From CAZLMW01 sp964560875 (GTDB lineage: Bacteria; Myxococcota_A; UBA9042): a stretch of 64,000 nt of DNA. Numbering within the stretch: the stretch's first letter is position 1; each line of letters starts with the position of its first letter. Positions 7,734 to 15,298 of this stretch are shown piece by piece. Made by a program: the position numbers and the translations under genes. Under the pieces are notes generated by a model. That model did not search any database. It saw nothing but the letters and a program-made list of their open reading frames with translations, and was not told the origin of the DNA. The stretch covers positions 23,424 through 87,423 of the forward strand of contig CAZLMW010000018.1 of assembly GCA_964560875.1 (NCBI GenBank), in the 5' to 3' direction.

Positions 7734-10109
7734 ATGACCGAGCAAACCGGCCCCGCATCCGACGCCATCGCCGCGATCGACATGGTGCGTGCGCTGCGGC
7801 GTCGCGGTGACATGTATGCGGCGATCGGGCTCGTTGATGCGACGTTGGCGCAGCGGCGGATCGGGCAACCTGCGACCGTTCCCCTGGCCAATCACGCCGG
7901 CTGGCTGCACCTCGAACGGGCCCATGCTTATGCGTCGATCGGCAAAGTGGCCGAGGCGGATCGAGACGCGATCGCGGCCATGGCGCAGTTCGAGCGAGCG
8001 GACGATCGAGGCGCGCAAGCGGCTTCGTGTTTGCTCGTGGGCGATCTCAATGAGCAAGCCGGCCAACCGGCGCGAGCGGCGATGTGGTGGCAGCGAGCCC
8101 GATCCCTCGCCGAGTCGGCCGGTTCGACGCCACTTGCTGCCCGAGCGCTCGCGTCTTTGGCGCTCTCGGACCTTCGGACCGGACAATTCGACAACGCCGA
8201 TGTCACGCTCGCCGCCGCTGAAGATCGCGCCGCCCAGCCCCTCCAGGACGCGGTCGCCAAACGCATCCACAAAGTCGCTGGCGACGCAGCTCCTGCGGGC
8301 CAGCAAGCCACCGGCGCGGAGCCCGAAAAGCCCGCGACGGGAACGGACCTGCGCGATCAATGGGTCGAGGATGCAGCGGCCGTGCAAGACCAGGTCGCGC
8401 GCGCCACGATCGCCCTTGTTCGTGCGCGCCAGGCCATCGCGGGCGGGGATAATCGAACAGCCAGGTTGCTCTTGTCCGTCGCCGCCGAAGCTGGACGGGA
8501 GCTCGGCGCCACGAGCCTGCACATCGACGCTTTGCGACTCGACGCCGCGGTCGCACGCCGAGAAGCGGATCCCCGAAGCGCGGTCGAATCGCTCACACTC
8601 GCGGCCAACGCGGCGCGGGAAGCGGGCCTGGAGGTCGCGGTCGCCGGAATCGAAGCCGAGCTGGTCCTGGCGCTCGTCGACAACGAGCAGTGGGACGAAG
8701 CGTTTGCCCTCCAGCAGCGGGAACCTTCCGCGGCGGTCGCCGCTTTGCCCGGTGTCGCCGCAGGTCGCCTCGAAGCTTTCGCCGTGCTGTCCCGCAAGGC
8801 TGGTCGCCTCGACGCCGCACACAAGGCCCTCGAAGACGCCGCTCGGGTTCGGGCCGCCGCCGGAGACGCCGCAGGACGGGTTCGAACCGTCGCCCTTCTC
8901 GCCAATGTTGCGCTCGCGGGTGGGAGCCTGGATGCCGCCGAGCAGGCCGCGTCGATCGCCGCTTCCGACGGACGTCGAACAGGTCGCCTCGACGCGGTCG
9001 TCAGCGCGGAGATCGCGATGTTGCGCATCCGGTTGCGGCGCGGTCGGCACGACGAAGAAACGATCGCGGCTGCCCAGACGTTGTGCGACGCGGCCGCGAC
9101 CGTCGGAACAGTCGCCCAACGGGTGGTCGCCCTGGATCTGTGCGCAGCCCTGCAGCTTGCTGGCGGGGACGCTGCCGCAGCTGCGGAGACAGTGGAACTC
9201 GCCATCGCTGCGGCTAATGACCAGCCCCTGTTGCGTCTCCGGGCCGGTGCCTTGGCGCGGCGCGCAGACGTCCGGCTCGCCCAGGGTGCACCGCGCGATG
9301 CTGCCCACGCCGCCCGCGACGCCGCCGAGATCGCGCGTGAAAGTGAAGACCACGAGTCGCACGCCCGCGCCCTGTTCGTCGCTGGTCGCGCGCTGCGGGC
9401 CCTCGGACGGCATGACGAAGCCTTGCTCGCCGCCACGCACGCCGCCGAAGAGTCAGCCGCAAGTGGGCGCCCCGACATCGCCGGACACGCGCTGTATTTC
9501 TGCGGCAACAGCAACCTCGCCATCGGTCGTCATCGCGAGGCGCTGCTTGCGTTCGGCCGGGCGCTCGAGATCGAATCCATGGTCTCCCAGCCCCGCCTGC
9601 GTGGCAGCATTCTGCGCGGGATCGCTGCGTGTCAGCGCGCGCTCGGCGATGGCACCACCGCGATCAAGACGCTCGGCCAGGCCGCGGCGATCGACGACGA
9701 GTTGGTGCAAGCGCTGTGCCAGGTCGACGCGGCAACGATCGAGGTTGATCTCGGCCGACACGAAGCCGCGCTCGCGACGCTCGAGGCGATCGACCAAGAC
9801 GCGCTCGATAAAGCAGGACTCGGCGATCTGCTCACGCTTCGGGCGCGCTGCGAAGTCGCGCTCGATAAGAAGACCGCCGCGGCTGCCACCCTGAAGGAGG
9901 CTGTGCAAGCCCACCGCGCCGGTGATCCACGGGGTTTGGGCGCAGCGCTGTACCTGCTCGGCCAAGTCGAGGGGATGCTCGGCAACGGCCAGGCTTGCGG
10001 CGACGCGCTCGGAGAGGCGCTCATCATCACAGCGCGCCTCGGCCTGCCGGAACGCCACATGATCCGCCGCACGATCGAAAGGCTGCACACCCAGGCCGGA
10101 ACTCCGTAG
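7734..10109 (+). CDS. Cytoplasmic TPR repeat protein
   Basis: A 791-residue alanine-rich helical protein made almost entirely of tetratricopeptide-like helical pairs (for example ASCLLVGDLNEQAGQPARAA, ALFVAGRALRALGRHDEALL and ALYFCGNSNLAIGRHREALL). No signal peptide, membrane segment or catalytic domain is visible, so it is probably a cytoplasmic scaffold. TPR proteins bind partner proteins, but the partner cannot be inferred; neighbours are an envelope protease and a radical SAM enzyme. The ATG at 7734 is the first in the frame. Two other long frames across the gene are composition-driven shadows. Confidence 0.85.
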   Translation: MTEQTGPASDAIAAIDMVRALRRRGDMYAAIGLVDATLAQRRIGQPATVPLANHAGWLHLERAHAYASIGKVAEADRDAIAAMAQFERADDRGAQAASCLLVGDLNEQAGQPARAAMWWQRARSLAESAGSTPLAARALASLALSDLRTGQFDNADVTLAAAEDRAAQPLQDAVAKRIHKVAGDAAPAGQQATGAEPEKPATGTDLRDQWVEDAAAVQDQVARATIALVRARQAIAGGDNRTARLLLSVAAEAGRELGATSLHIDALRLDAAVARREADPRSAVESLTLAANAAREAGLEVAVAGIEAELVLALVDNEQWDEAFALQQREPSAAVAALPGVAAGRLEAFAVLSRKAGRLDAAHKALEDAARVRAAAGDAAGRVRTVALLANVALAGGSLDAAEQAASIAASDGRRTGRLDAVVSAEIAMLRIRLRRGRHDEETIAAAQTLCDAAATVGTVAQRVVALDLCAALQLAGGDAAAAAETVELAIAAANDQPLLRLRAGALARRADVRLAQGAPRDAAHAARDAAEIARESEDHESHARALFVAGRALRALGRHDEALLAATHAAEESAASGRPDIAGHALYFCGNSNLAIGRHREALLAFGRALEIESMVSQPRLRGSILRGIAACQRALGDGTTAIKTLGQAAAIDDELVQALCQVDAATIEVDLGRHEAALATLEAIDQDALDKAGLGDLLTLRARCEVALDKKTAAAATLKEAVQAHRAGDPRGLGAALYLLGQVEGMLGNGQACGDALGEALIITARLGLPERHMIRRTIERLHTQAGTP

Positions 10110-10187
10110 TGTCTCGTCGCGGACAAGCCGATCCGACGACCGCGACACCAAAAACGGCCGCGCAGACCCATGAATGGACCACTGGTG

Positions 10188-10225
10188 TCTCGTTGCAAGG
10201 AAACGATCAATGGACGGCAACGAGA
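10188..10225. repeat. Inverted repeat TCTCGTTGC / GCAACGAGA
   Basis: A perfect 9-bp inverted repeat (10188-10196 and 10217-10225) with a 20-bp spacer. The left arm is part of GTGTCTCGT, which also occurs at the end of the preceding gene (10109-10117). It is one of three inverted repeats packed into the 263-bp gap 10110-10372, which otherwise holds no gene I can support. Confidence 0.5.
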
Positions 10226-10280
10226 TACAGCCGCGCAGCGGAGGTTGGGGTGAGGCACGAAAACGACGCTTTTCGGGCCG

Positions 10281-10304
10281 AGGGGCCTCCCCCGCGAGGC
10301 CCCT
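10281..10304 (+). terminator. Strong GC hairpin, possible terminator of the TPR gene
   Basis: AGGGGCCTC (10281-10289) and GAGGCCCCT (10296-10304) form a perfect 9-bp stem with a 6-base loop. No T-run follows on the + strand, so this is either a non-canonical terminator or a stable RNA structure. It lies between the TPR gene and the radical SAM gene. Confidence 0.45.
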
Positions 10305-10316
10305 TGCAGATGAAAG

Positions 10317-10372
10317 CTAGTGGTCCGACATACGGCCGGCAACTCAGCAAAACTCCCAAAACGGACCACTAG
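10317..10372. repeat. 11-bp inverted repeat abutting the radical SAM start codon
   Basis: CTAGTGGTCCG (10317-10327) and CGGACCACTAG (10362-10372) are perfect inverted copies separated by 34 bp. The right arm ends at the base before the ATG at 10373, so it covers the place where a ribosome binding site would sit. A third partial copy, GGACCACT, lies at 10177-10184. If transcribed, the hairpin would occlude the start; as DNA it resembles a dyad operator or the ends of a small mobile repeat. Confidence 0.5.
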
Positions 10373-11893
10373 ATGGCGCGCTCCAGCAACGCACATGTTC
10401 TCGCCCATGAGACCGGCACGCTCACGCGCCGCGCCGGCATCGAATGTGTGCTGTGCTACCCAAACACCTACCGGGTCGCGGGCGCGTCCCTCGGCTACCA
10501 GGTGGTCTACCGTATCCTCAACAGCCGCCCGGAGCTCAGCTGTCAGCGCGCTGTATTGCCCGACGACGCCTTCACCACAGACCGCGCCCTGCCGATACGC
10601 TCCCTCGAGCACGGCATGGGCCTCGAGCAGTTCGACGCGATCTTGTTCTCGATCGCCTACGAGCTCGATATCCCGCACGTGGCCGAGATGCTTCGCCGCG
10701 CGTCCATCAACCCGCTCGCCGACGAACGCAGCAGCGATGATCCGCCTGTTATTGCCGGTGGCCCGCTGACGCAGAGCAACGTGCTCGCCCTAGGTGCGTT
10801 CATCGACATCGGCGTCATCGGGGAGGCCGAGGTCGCGCTGCAATCGCTGCTCGACTGGCTCCAAGCGGGGATGCCCAAGGCCGAAATGATGGCCCTCGCC
10901 GCGCAAACTCCGGGCTTTTGGGTGCCCACGATCCACGGCAACGCGGTGCCCGACGTGCTCGCGGTGTATGGCCAACACATCCCGGCGATCGGTCAGTGGT
11001 ACTCCAGCGAGGCGGAATTCCGCGACATGGCGCTGCTCGAAACCAGCCGTGGGTGCCCGCGCTACTGCCGTTTCTGCGTCGTGCGGGCCCCGGTCTCGCC
11101 GATGCGCTCCCCACCCTTGCAAAGCGTCGTCGACGCGCTCGATCACGAACCCTATCTGAGCGCACCGCGGATCGGGTTCGTGGGCGCCGCGGTGAGCGAT
11201 TGGCCGCATATCAAGGGCGCTCTGGCGGCCGCGGTCGAGCGCGGCAAGGGCGTTGGAATCAGCTCGCTGCGGGCCGATCAACTCGACGAAGAGTTTGTTT
11301 CGCTGCTCGCCGCTGGCGGCTTCCGTTCCATCACGATCGCGTCGGACGCTGCGTCTCAGCGGATGCGCGGCAAGATGATGAAGGGGCTGCGTGAACGTCA
11401 CTTCATCGGTGCGGCGCGGTTGGCGCGAGAAGCCGGCATGCGGTCCATGAAGCTGTACGTGATCCTTGGCCTGCCCCAGGAGCAAGACTCCGATCTCGAC
11501 GAGCTCATCGCGATGTGCCTGGCGATCTCGAAGATCATCCCGCTAGCGATGACCATCTCCCCCTTCGTGCCCAAGCTCCACACGCCGCTGGCCGAGGCGC
11601 CCTTCGAGCCGATCAAGACCCAGATGAAGAAGCTCAAGCGTGTGCAGCGCGCGCTTTCGTCACGGGTCGACGTGCGCTTTGATTCGCCCCGCTGGGCATG
11701 GATCGAGTACCGGCTATCCCAGGGCGGGATGGAGACGGGGCGCGCTGCCTGGCAGGCGTGGCAAGCAGGCGGATCGTTCGCGGACTGGAAGCGCGCTTTT
11801 GCCTCGATCGATCAGGGCAACCACGCCGAAGAGCGGGCCGCAGTTGGGGCCGCTTTGCAGCACGATCTGTGGCCGCTTACCGGCGCGCGGTAA
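10373..11893 (+). CDS. B12-binding-domain radical SAM protein
   Basis: A 506-residue radical SAM enzyme. The [4Fe-4S] motif is C228-x3-C232-x2-C235 in RGCPRYCRFC. The N-terminal 170 residues look like a B12-binding-type Rossmann domain (FDAILFSIAYELDIPHVAEM, PPVIAGGPLT, IDIGVIGEAE). The following barrel has SLRADQLDEEFVSLLAAGG and MKLYVILGLPQEQD, typical of this group. It resembles the N-terminal half of the large uncharacterised radical SAM proteins fused to DUF2344, here without that fusion. Substrate is unknown; tRNA or cofactor modification is only a guess. The usual cobalamin-coordinating DxHxxG motif is not apparent, so cobalamin binding is uncertain. Its start abuts an inverted repeat with no clear Shine-Dalgarno sequence. 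Confidence 0.85.
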   Translation: MARSSNAHVLAHETGTLTRRAGIECVLCYPNTYRVAGASLGYQVVYRILNSRPELSCQRAVLPDDAFTTDRALPIRSLEHGMGLEQFDAILFSIAYELDIPHVAEMLRRASINPLADERSSDDPPVIAGGPLTQSNVLALGAFIDIGVIGEAEVALQSLLDWLQAGMPKAEMMALAAQTPGFWVPTIHGNAVPDVLAVYGQHIPAIGQWYSSEAEFRDMALLETSRGCPRYCRFCVVRAPVSPMRSPPLQSVVDALDHEPYLSAPRIGFVGAAVSDWPHIKGALAAAVERGKGVGISSLRADQLDEEFVSLLAAGGFRSITIASDAASQRMRGKMMKGLRERHFIGAARLAREAGMRSMKLYVILGLPQEQDSDLDELIAMCLAISKIIPLAMTISPFVPKLHTPLAEAPFEPIKTQMKKLKRVQRALSSRVDVRFDSPRWAWIEYRLSQGGMETGRAAWQAWQAGGSFADWKRAFASIDQGNHAEERAAVGAALQHDLWPLTGAR

Positions 11894-11908
11894 CCGCGTT
11901 CCAAGGCG

Positions 11909-13711
11909 CTACGATCCCGACCGGTAGCCGCAGGGCGACTGGCAAATCGGCACCATCGGGCAGTCGAACCGCAGGTGGTCGTCCGGGGCCACGTCCTCGA
12001 ACGCGGCAGCTTCGACGGAGCCGGATGGCAACAGCTTGCAGAGGGTCCGTGAGATGTCGATCAAGCGCGCCTGGCTCGACGCGAAGTGGCTGTCGATGAG
12101 GCGCAATCGGTAGGCCATCATGCGGTTGGCGCGCGAAGGGATGAACGCGACCTCACGCGCGGCAGGCTGCTTCCACGCCTCGATCCGGACCATCTCGCGG
12201 ATCAACCAGAACACGGCCGCGGTTGGTGCGCCGCGCAGCAGCCCCTGGCTCAACATGCCAAAGAGCACTTCGGTCGACGGCGCTTCGGCCAGCAGCGTTG
12301 GCGTGTCCTGTTTTCGGGCAAGCGCGCGACCGCCAATCACGGCGTCGAACAAGGCGGCACGAATCGCGCGGGACGGTGCATCGCCCTGGGCAAATCCCCA
12401 GCGAACCGTGACCTCTGCCAGCGCCTCGGGACGGTCCAGCAACACGGCTGCGGGCCCGAGGCCGCCAACGCGCTCAATGAACAGGTCGCACAGCGATCCG
12501 TCGGGACGCTCCGCGGACAGGCGCGCCAGCAATCCAGCCATGAACAGGTGTCGCGCCGCTTCGGTGCGAGTCAGGCGCGTTTCCAGGCCGTACGCCACGA
12601 GCAATGAGCCGCCGCCGAGTGCCTTTTGGCGGCCGTGCTCGCGCAAGCGTTTGACCACTTCGGCCACGTCCAGCGCATCGTGTGTACAGCCAATCTCGAT
12701 GGCGGAGGCGCGGACGAGTCGGCTCGGGGCGATGGTCTGTCGCGGCACGGGTGGGCGCGCGGCAACTTCGGCGGGATCGGCGGCTTCTTCTGCGGCGGGC
12801 TCGGCCTCAGGCTCGAACTGCGCGGCGTACTTCTCGAATATAGCGTCGTCGATCGGCGGCGCCTCTGGCGGCAGATCGAGCGCATCCTCTTCGCTGGGTT
12901 TGGGCGGGGCGGGCGCCGGTTCAGCGGGCTTCTTCGCTGCTGTTTTCGCCTTTGCGGCCGGCTTCTTGGCGGCCGGTTTCGTTTCGGCCGGCTTCTTGGC
13001 GGCCGGTTTCGTTTCGGCCGCTTTCGTTTGGGTTTGCTGTGCGGGTTGCTTTGCCGTCGCGGCGGCCTCAGGTGCGTTCGCGGCTGCCTCCTGTGCTGCC
13101 AACTCGGCGGCTGCCTCTGCGGCTTCTTCCTCTTCTTCCTCTTCTTCCTCGAGGAACTCGTCCACATCGATCATGCGCAGCCGCGGCACGATAGCTTTGC
13201 CTTCGTCGGTCAGACCCCAGCGGATCCCGATGAGCTTGATGCGCCCCGAGCACACCATCCACTTGATCCACGCCTGGAAGTCGGGCAGCCGGATCTGCTG
13301 GCCCGGGTAAACGTAGCTCGTCAGCATCCGGTGCAGCTCGTAGGTCGAGTGCAGGCGCCCGCCGCCTTCCATGTCCAGCGCTTCCATCACGTACTTGACG
13401 AGCAACGTGTTCTGGTCGAGCAGCCGTTCGAAGAGCGCCGTTTTCTGGTCCTCGAGCTCGTCGATCCCAAAAAACTTGGTGCCCCACGCGCCAAGCGCCG
13501 CTTTCTCGCCCTTCTTGTGGTGGATATCGAACAGGCTGAGCGCCACGCCGAGTGTGTCTTTGTTCCAGATCCCCTGCTCGCGCAGCCAGTCGCGAAAACC
13601 CCGATAGGTCAGGTCACTGCGGTGAACGTGACCGAGGATCTTGTTGCCCGTCGTCAACAGCGCCTGTTCGGGCGTGTCGGGAAAAACCGCATATTCGATA
13701 CGCTGGACCAT
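11909..13711 (-). CDS. Unknown protein with acidic and Lys-Pro-Ala-rich linker
   Basis: A 600-residue protein I do not recognise. The first 190 residues are a compact charged domain (MVQRIEYAVFPDTPEQALL; two stretches could be winged-helix-like). Then come a run of Glu, an Ala/Glu segment, and a low-complexity K-P-A-T-E linker (about residues 220-280) with a 30-bp exact tandem duplication. A folded C-terminal domain (about 330-590) contains Cys residues near the end (FDCPMVPICQSPCGYRSGS). No signal peptide or membrane segment. Linkers of this type often tether nucleic-acid or ribosome binding domains, but nothing here proves that. It is convergent with the radical SAM gene, 15 bp apart, and divergent from the PEGA gene across the tandem repeat region. 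Confidence 0.75.
   Translation of the reverse strand: MVQRIEYAVFPDTPEQALLTTGNKILGHVHRSDLTYRGFRDWLREQGIWNKDTLGVALSLFDIHHKKGEKAALGAWGTKFFGIDELEDQKTALFERLLDQNTLLVKYVMEALDMEGGGRLHSTYELHRMLTSYVYPGQQIRLPDFQAWIKWMVCSGRIKLIGIRWGLTDEGKAIVPRLRMIDVDEFLEEEEEEEEEAAEAAAELAAQEAAANAPEAAATAKQPAQQTQTKAAETKPAAKKPAETKPAAKKPAAKAKTAAKKPAEPAPAPPKPSEEDALDLPPEAPPIDDAIFEKYAAQFEPEAEPAAEEAADPAEVAARPPVPRQTIAPSRLVRASAIEIGCTHDALDVAEVVKRLREHGRQKALGGGSLLVAYGLETRLTRTEAARHLFMAGLLARLSAERPDGSLCDLFIERVGGLGPAAVLLDRPEALAEVTVRWGFAQGDAPSRAIRAALFDAVIGGRALARKQDTPTLLAEAPSTEVLFGMLSQGLLRGAPTAAVFWLIREMVRIEAWKQPAAREVAFIPSRANRMMAYRLRLIDSHFASSQARLIDISRTLCKLLPSGSVEAAAFEDVAPDDHLRFDCPMVPICQSPCGYRSGS
12961..13020. repeat. Two exact 30-bp tandem copies inside the coding sequence
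   Basis: The 30 bases at 12961-12990 are repeated without change at 12991-13020. In the protein this duplicates a ten-residue AETKPAAKKP-type unit of the linker. Exact identity implies recent slippage or conversion, so the linker length may vary between strains. Confidence 0.85.
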
Positions 13712-13926
13712 GCCACGCCCTCCATGAACGACTGCGCCGGCAGTCTATCGGGCATTTCTCACAAGTCCACACGCCCCCGTCGTCGGGGTGATCGGTCACA
13801 ACTGTTTGAAACCATTGGATTGCGCCCAATTCGCATCAAGTTGACCACCGCCCTGCGCGCATCTAGCATGGCCCCGCATGGCTTCATGCATTCGTTCGCC
13901 CGTCCAAGCTGTCGGGCCCGTCGATG
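13712..13926. other. Intergenic region left of the tandem repeat
   Basis: This is the upstream region of the 600-residue protein (transcribed leftward from 13711). No convincing sigma70 promoter, RNA gene or hairpin was seen. It runs into the 16-bp tandem repeat at 13927. Confidence 0.4.
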
Positions 13927-14262
13927 TCGGCGACTGACAATGTTGGCGACTGATGATGTTGGCGACTGATGATGTTGGCGACTGATGATGTTGGCGACTG
14001 ATGATGTTGGNNNNNNNNNNNNNNNNNNNNNNNNNNNNNNNNNNNNNNNNNNNNNNNNNNNNNNNNNNNNNNNNNNNNNNNNNNNNNNNNNNNNNNNNNN
14101 NNNNNNNNNNATGTTGGCGACTGATGATGTTGGCGACTGATGATGTTGGCGACTGATGATGTTGGCGACTGAGCAATCTTGGCGACTGATAATGTTGGCG
14201 ACTGAGCAGTGTTGGCGACTGAACAGTGTTGGCGACTGGGCAATGTCGGCGACTGGGCAATG
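13927..14262. repeat. 16/17-bp tandem repeat array interrupted by an assembly gap
   Basis: Unit TTGGCGACTGATGATG (16 bp). Left of the gap: one variant copy (13927-13942), four perfect copies to 14006, and the start of a fifth. Right of the gap: three perfect copies (14114-14161), then degenerate copies such as TTGGCGACTGAGCAGTG in which the period changes to mostly 17 bp, fading out near 14262. The most perfect copies border the gap, which fits an array too long for the reads. There are no unique spacers, so it is not CRISPR. It lies between divergent genes and ends about 35 bp before the likely start of the PEGA gene, so it may sit in its promoter or leader. Confidence 0.9.
14011..14110. other. 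Assembly gap of 100 N
   Basis: Exactly 100 unknown bases inside the tandem repeat. The round number indicates a gap of unknown real length, so the copy number of the array cannot be known from this sequence. Confidence 0.98.
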
Positions 14263-14296
14263 TTGGTGGCAGGGGGGCAATGACCACGCACCATCC

Positions 14297-15298
14297 ATGA
14301 CGGCAACTCTTCTCAACCAACGCCTCTCGCACCGTATGCGCGCCACCAGGGCGGTCGCGCTTGTCCTGGCCACCGCGCTGGGCGCCGCTGTGCTCCTCAC
14401 GGCGCCGTCCGACGCGCTCGCTCGCGGCAAACAATCGGTGCTCATTTTGCGGGTCGAAGGCACCGCAGTCGGCGACAAGGAACGCATCGCGTTGACCAAG
14501 TCGCTGGCCCGCAAAGCCCGCAAATATCGGCACTACCGCATCCATGTCTCCAAGACCGACCTCGTCGAGGAGATGTTCGAGTTCGAGTGCACAGAGGCCG
14601 GCGTCAGCTGCCTTTCGAAGATTGGTAAGAAGTACCGCGCCAACCTCGTTGTCTACAGCGAAATCACCAAAGCGGACGGCGGCGGCTACTCCTGGTCGAT
14701 GCGCGTTGTGCAGATGAAGAGCAAGGATTCGCCGATCGCGCGGGTCGCCCAAAGCACGGTCCAAAAAGTCCCCGACGTGGCGCGCCCCAAGAAGGCCGCC
14801 GCGAACGGGTTGCTCGTGTTGATCGGGCCGGTGGACCTGCCGCAGACACGCACCGTGAAGCAGGGCGTCTTGCACGTCCGACTCATCGGTGGCGGCGTGG
14901 CGCTCGTGTACGTCAATGACAAGCTTGCGGGCCGTTCGTCACTGTCCGGACTGAAGATCAACCTGCAGCCGGGCACCTACCGCATCAAGGTCGTGCGCGC
15001 CGGATACAAGGACTGGAGCCAGTCGGTGAAGATCGCGTCGGGCAAGACGATCGATCGCATCGTCGAGCTGGATCCATTGCCCCAAGCAGCGACGAAAGTT
15101 GGCACCAAGCCCGTGGTGGCGACTCCGTTGACGCAGCGCTGGTACTTCTGGGCTGGTGTCGTCGTGGTTGGCGCAGCCGTCGGCGTGACCGTTTGGGCCC
15201 TCACCCAACAGGACGAAGAGCAGCAGTTTGGCAACGCCGCGTTCTCGCTGGACAGCAACGACGCCCACCTCGACCCGGTGTTCGGAGGCGGATCATGA
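14297..15298 (+). CDS. Secreted PEGA-domain protein with C-terminal membrane segment
   Basis: A 333-residue exported protein. The chosen ATG at 14297 lies outside the tandem repeat and is followed by a signal peptide ending near SDALA; an ATG at 14336 is an alternative. The frame is open further upstream into the repeat, which I treat as non-coding. Residues about 30-160 form a periplasmic domain of unknown type (RGKQSVLILRVEGTAVGDKE, then LVVYSEITK). Residues about 190-260 are a PEGA domain (VYVNDKLAGRSSLSGLKINL, LQPGTYRIKVVRAGYKDW). A membrane helix follows (WYFWAGVVVVGAAVGVTVWA). PEGA proteins often bind surface layers or act in envelope signalling. The stop overlaps the next start (ATGA), so it is co-translated with a kelch-like lipoprotein. 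Confidence 0.8.
   Translation: MTATLLNQRLSHRMRATRAVALVLATALGAAVLLTAPSDALARGKQSVLILRVEGTAVGDKERIALTKSLARKARKYRHYRIHVSKTDLVEEMFEFECTEAGVSCLSKIGKKYRANLVVYSEITKADGGGYSWSMRVVQMKSKDSPIARVAQSTVQKVPDVARPKKAAANGLLVLIGPVDLPQTRTVKQGVLHVRLIGGGVALVYVNDKLAGRSSLSGLKINLQPGTYRIKVVRAGYKDWSQSVKIASGKTIDRIVELDPLPQAATKVGTKPVVATPLTQRWYFWAGVVVVGAAVGVTVWALTQQDEEQQFGNAAFSLDSNDAHLDPVFGGGS

Noticed and set aside
7602..9894. Long frames on both strands over the TPR gene at 7734
   Set aside because: No recognisable domain; the 7734 frame alone has TPR periodicity.
13927..14262. CRISPR array
   Set aside because: Repeat copies are contiguous at 16-17 bp with no unique spacers, and there are no cas genes.
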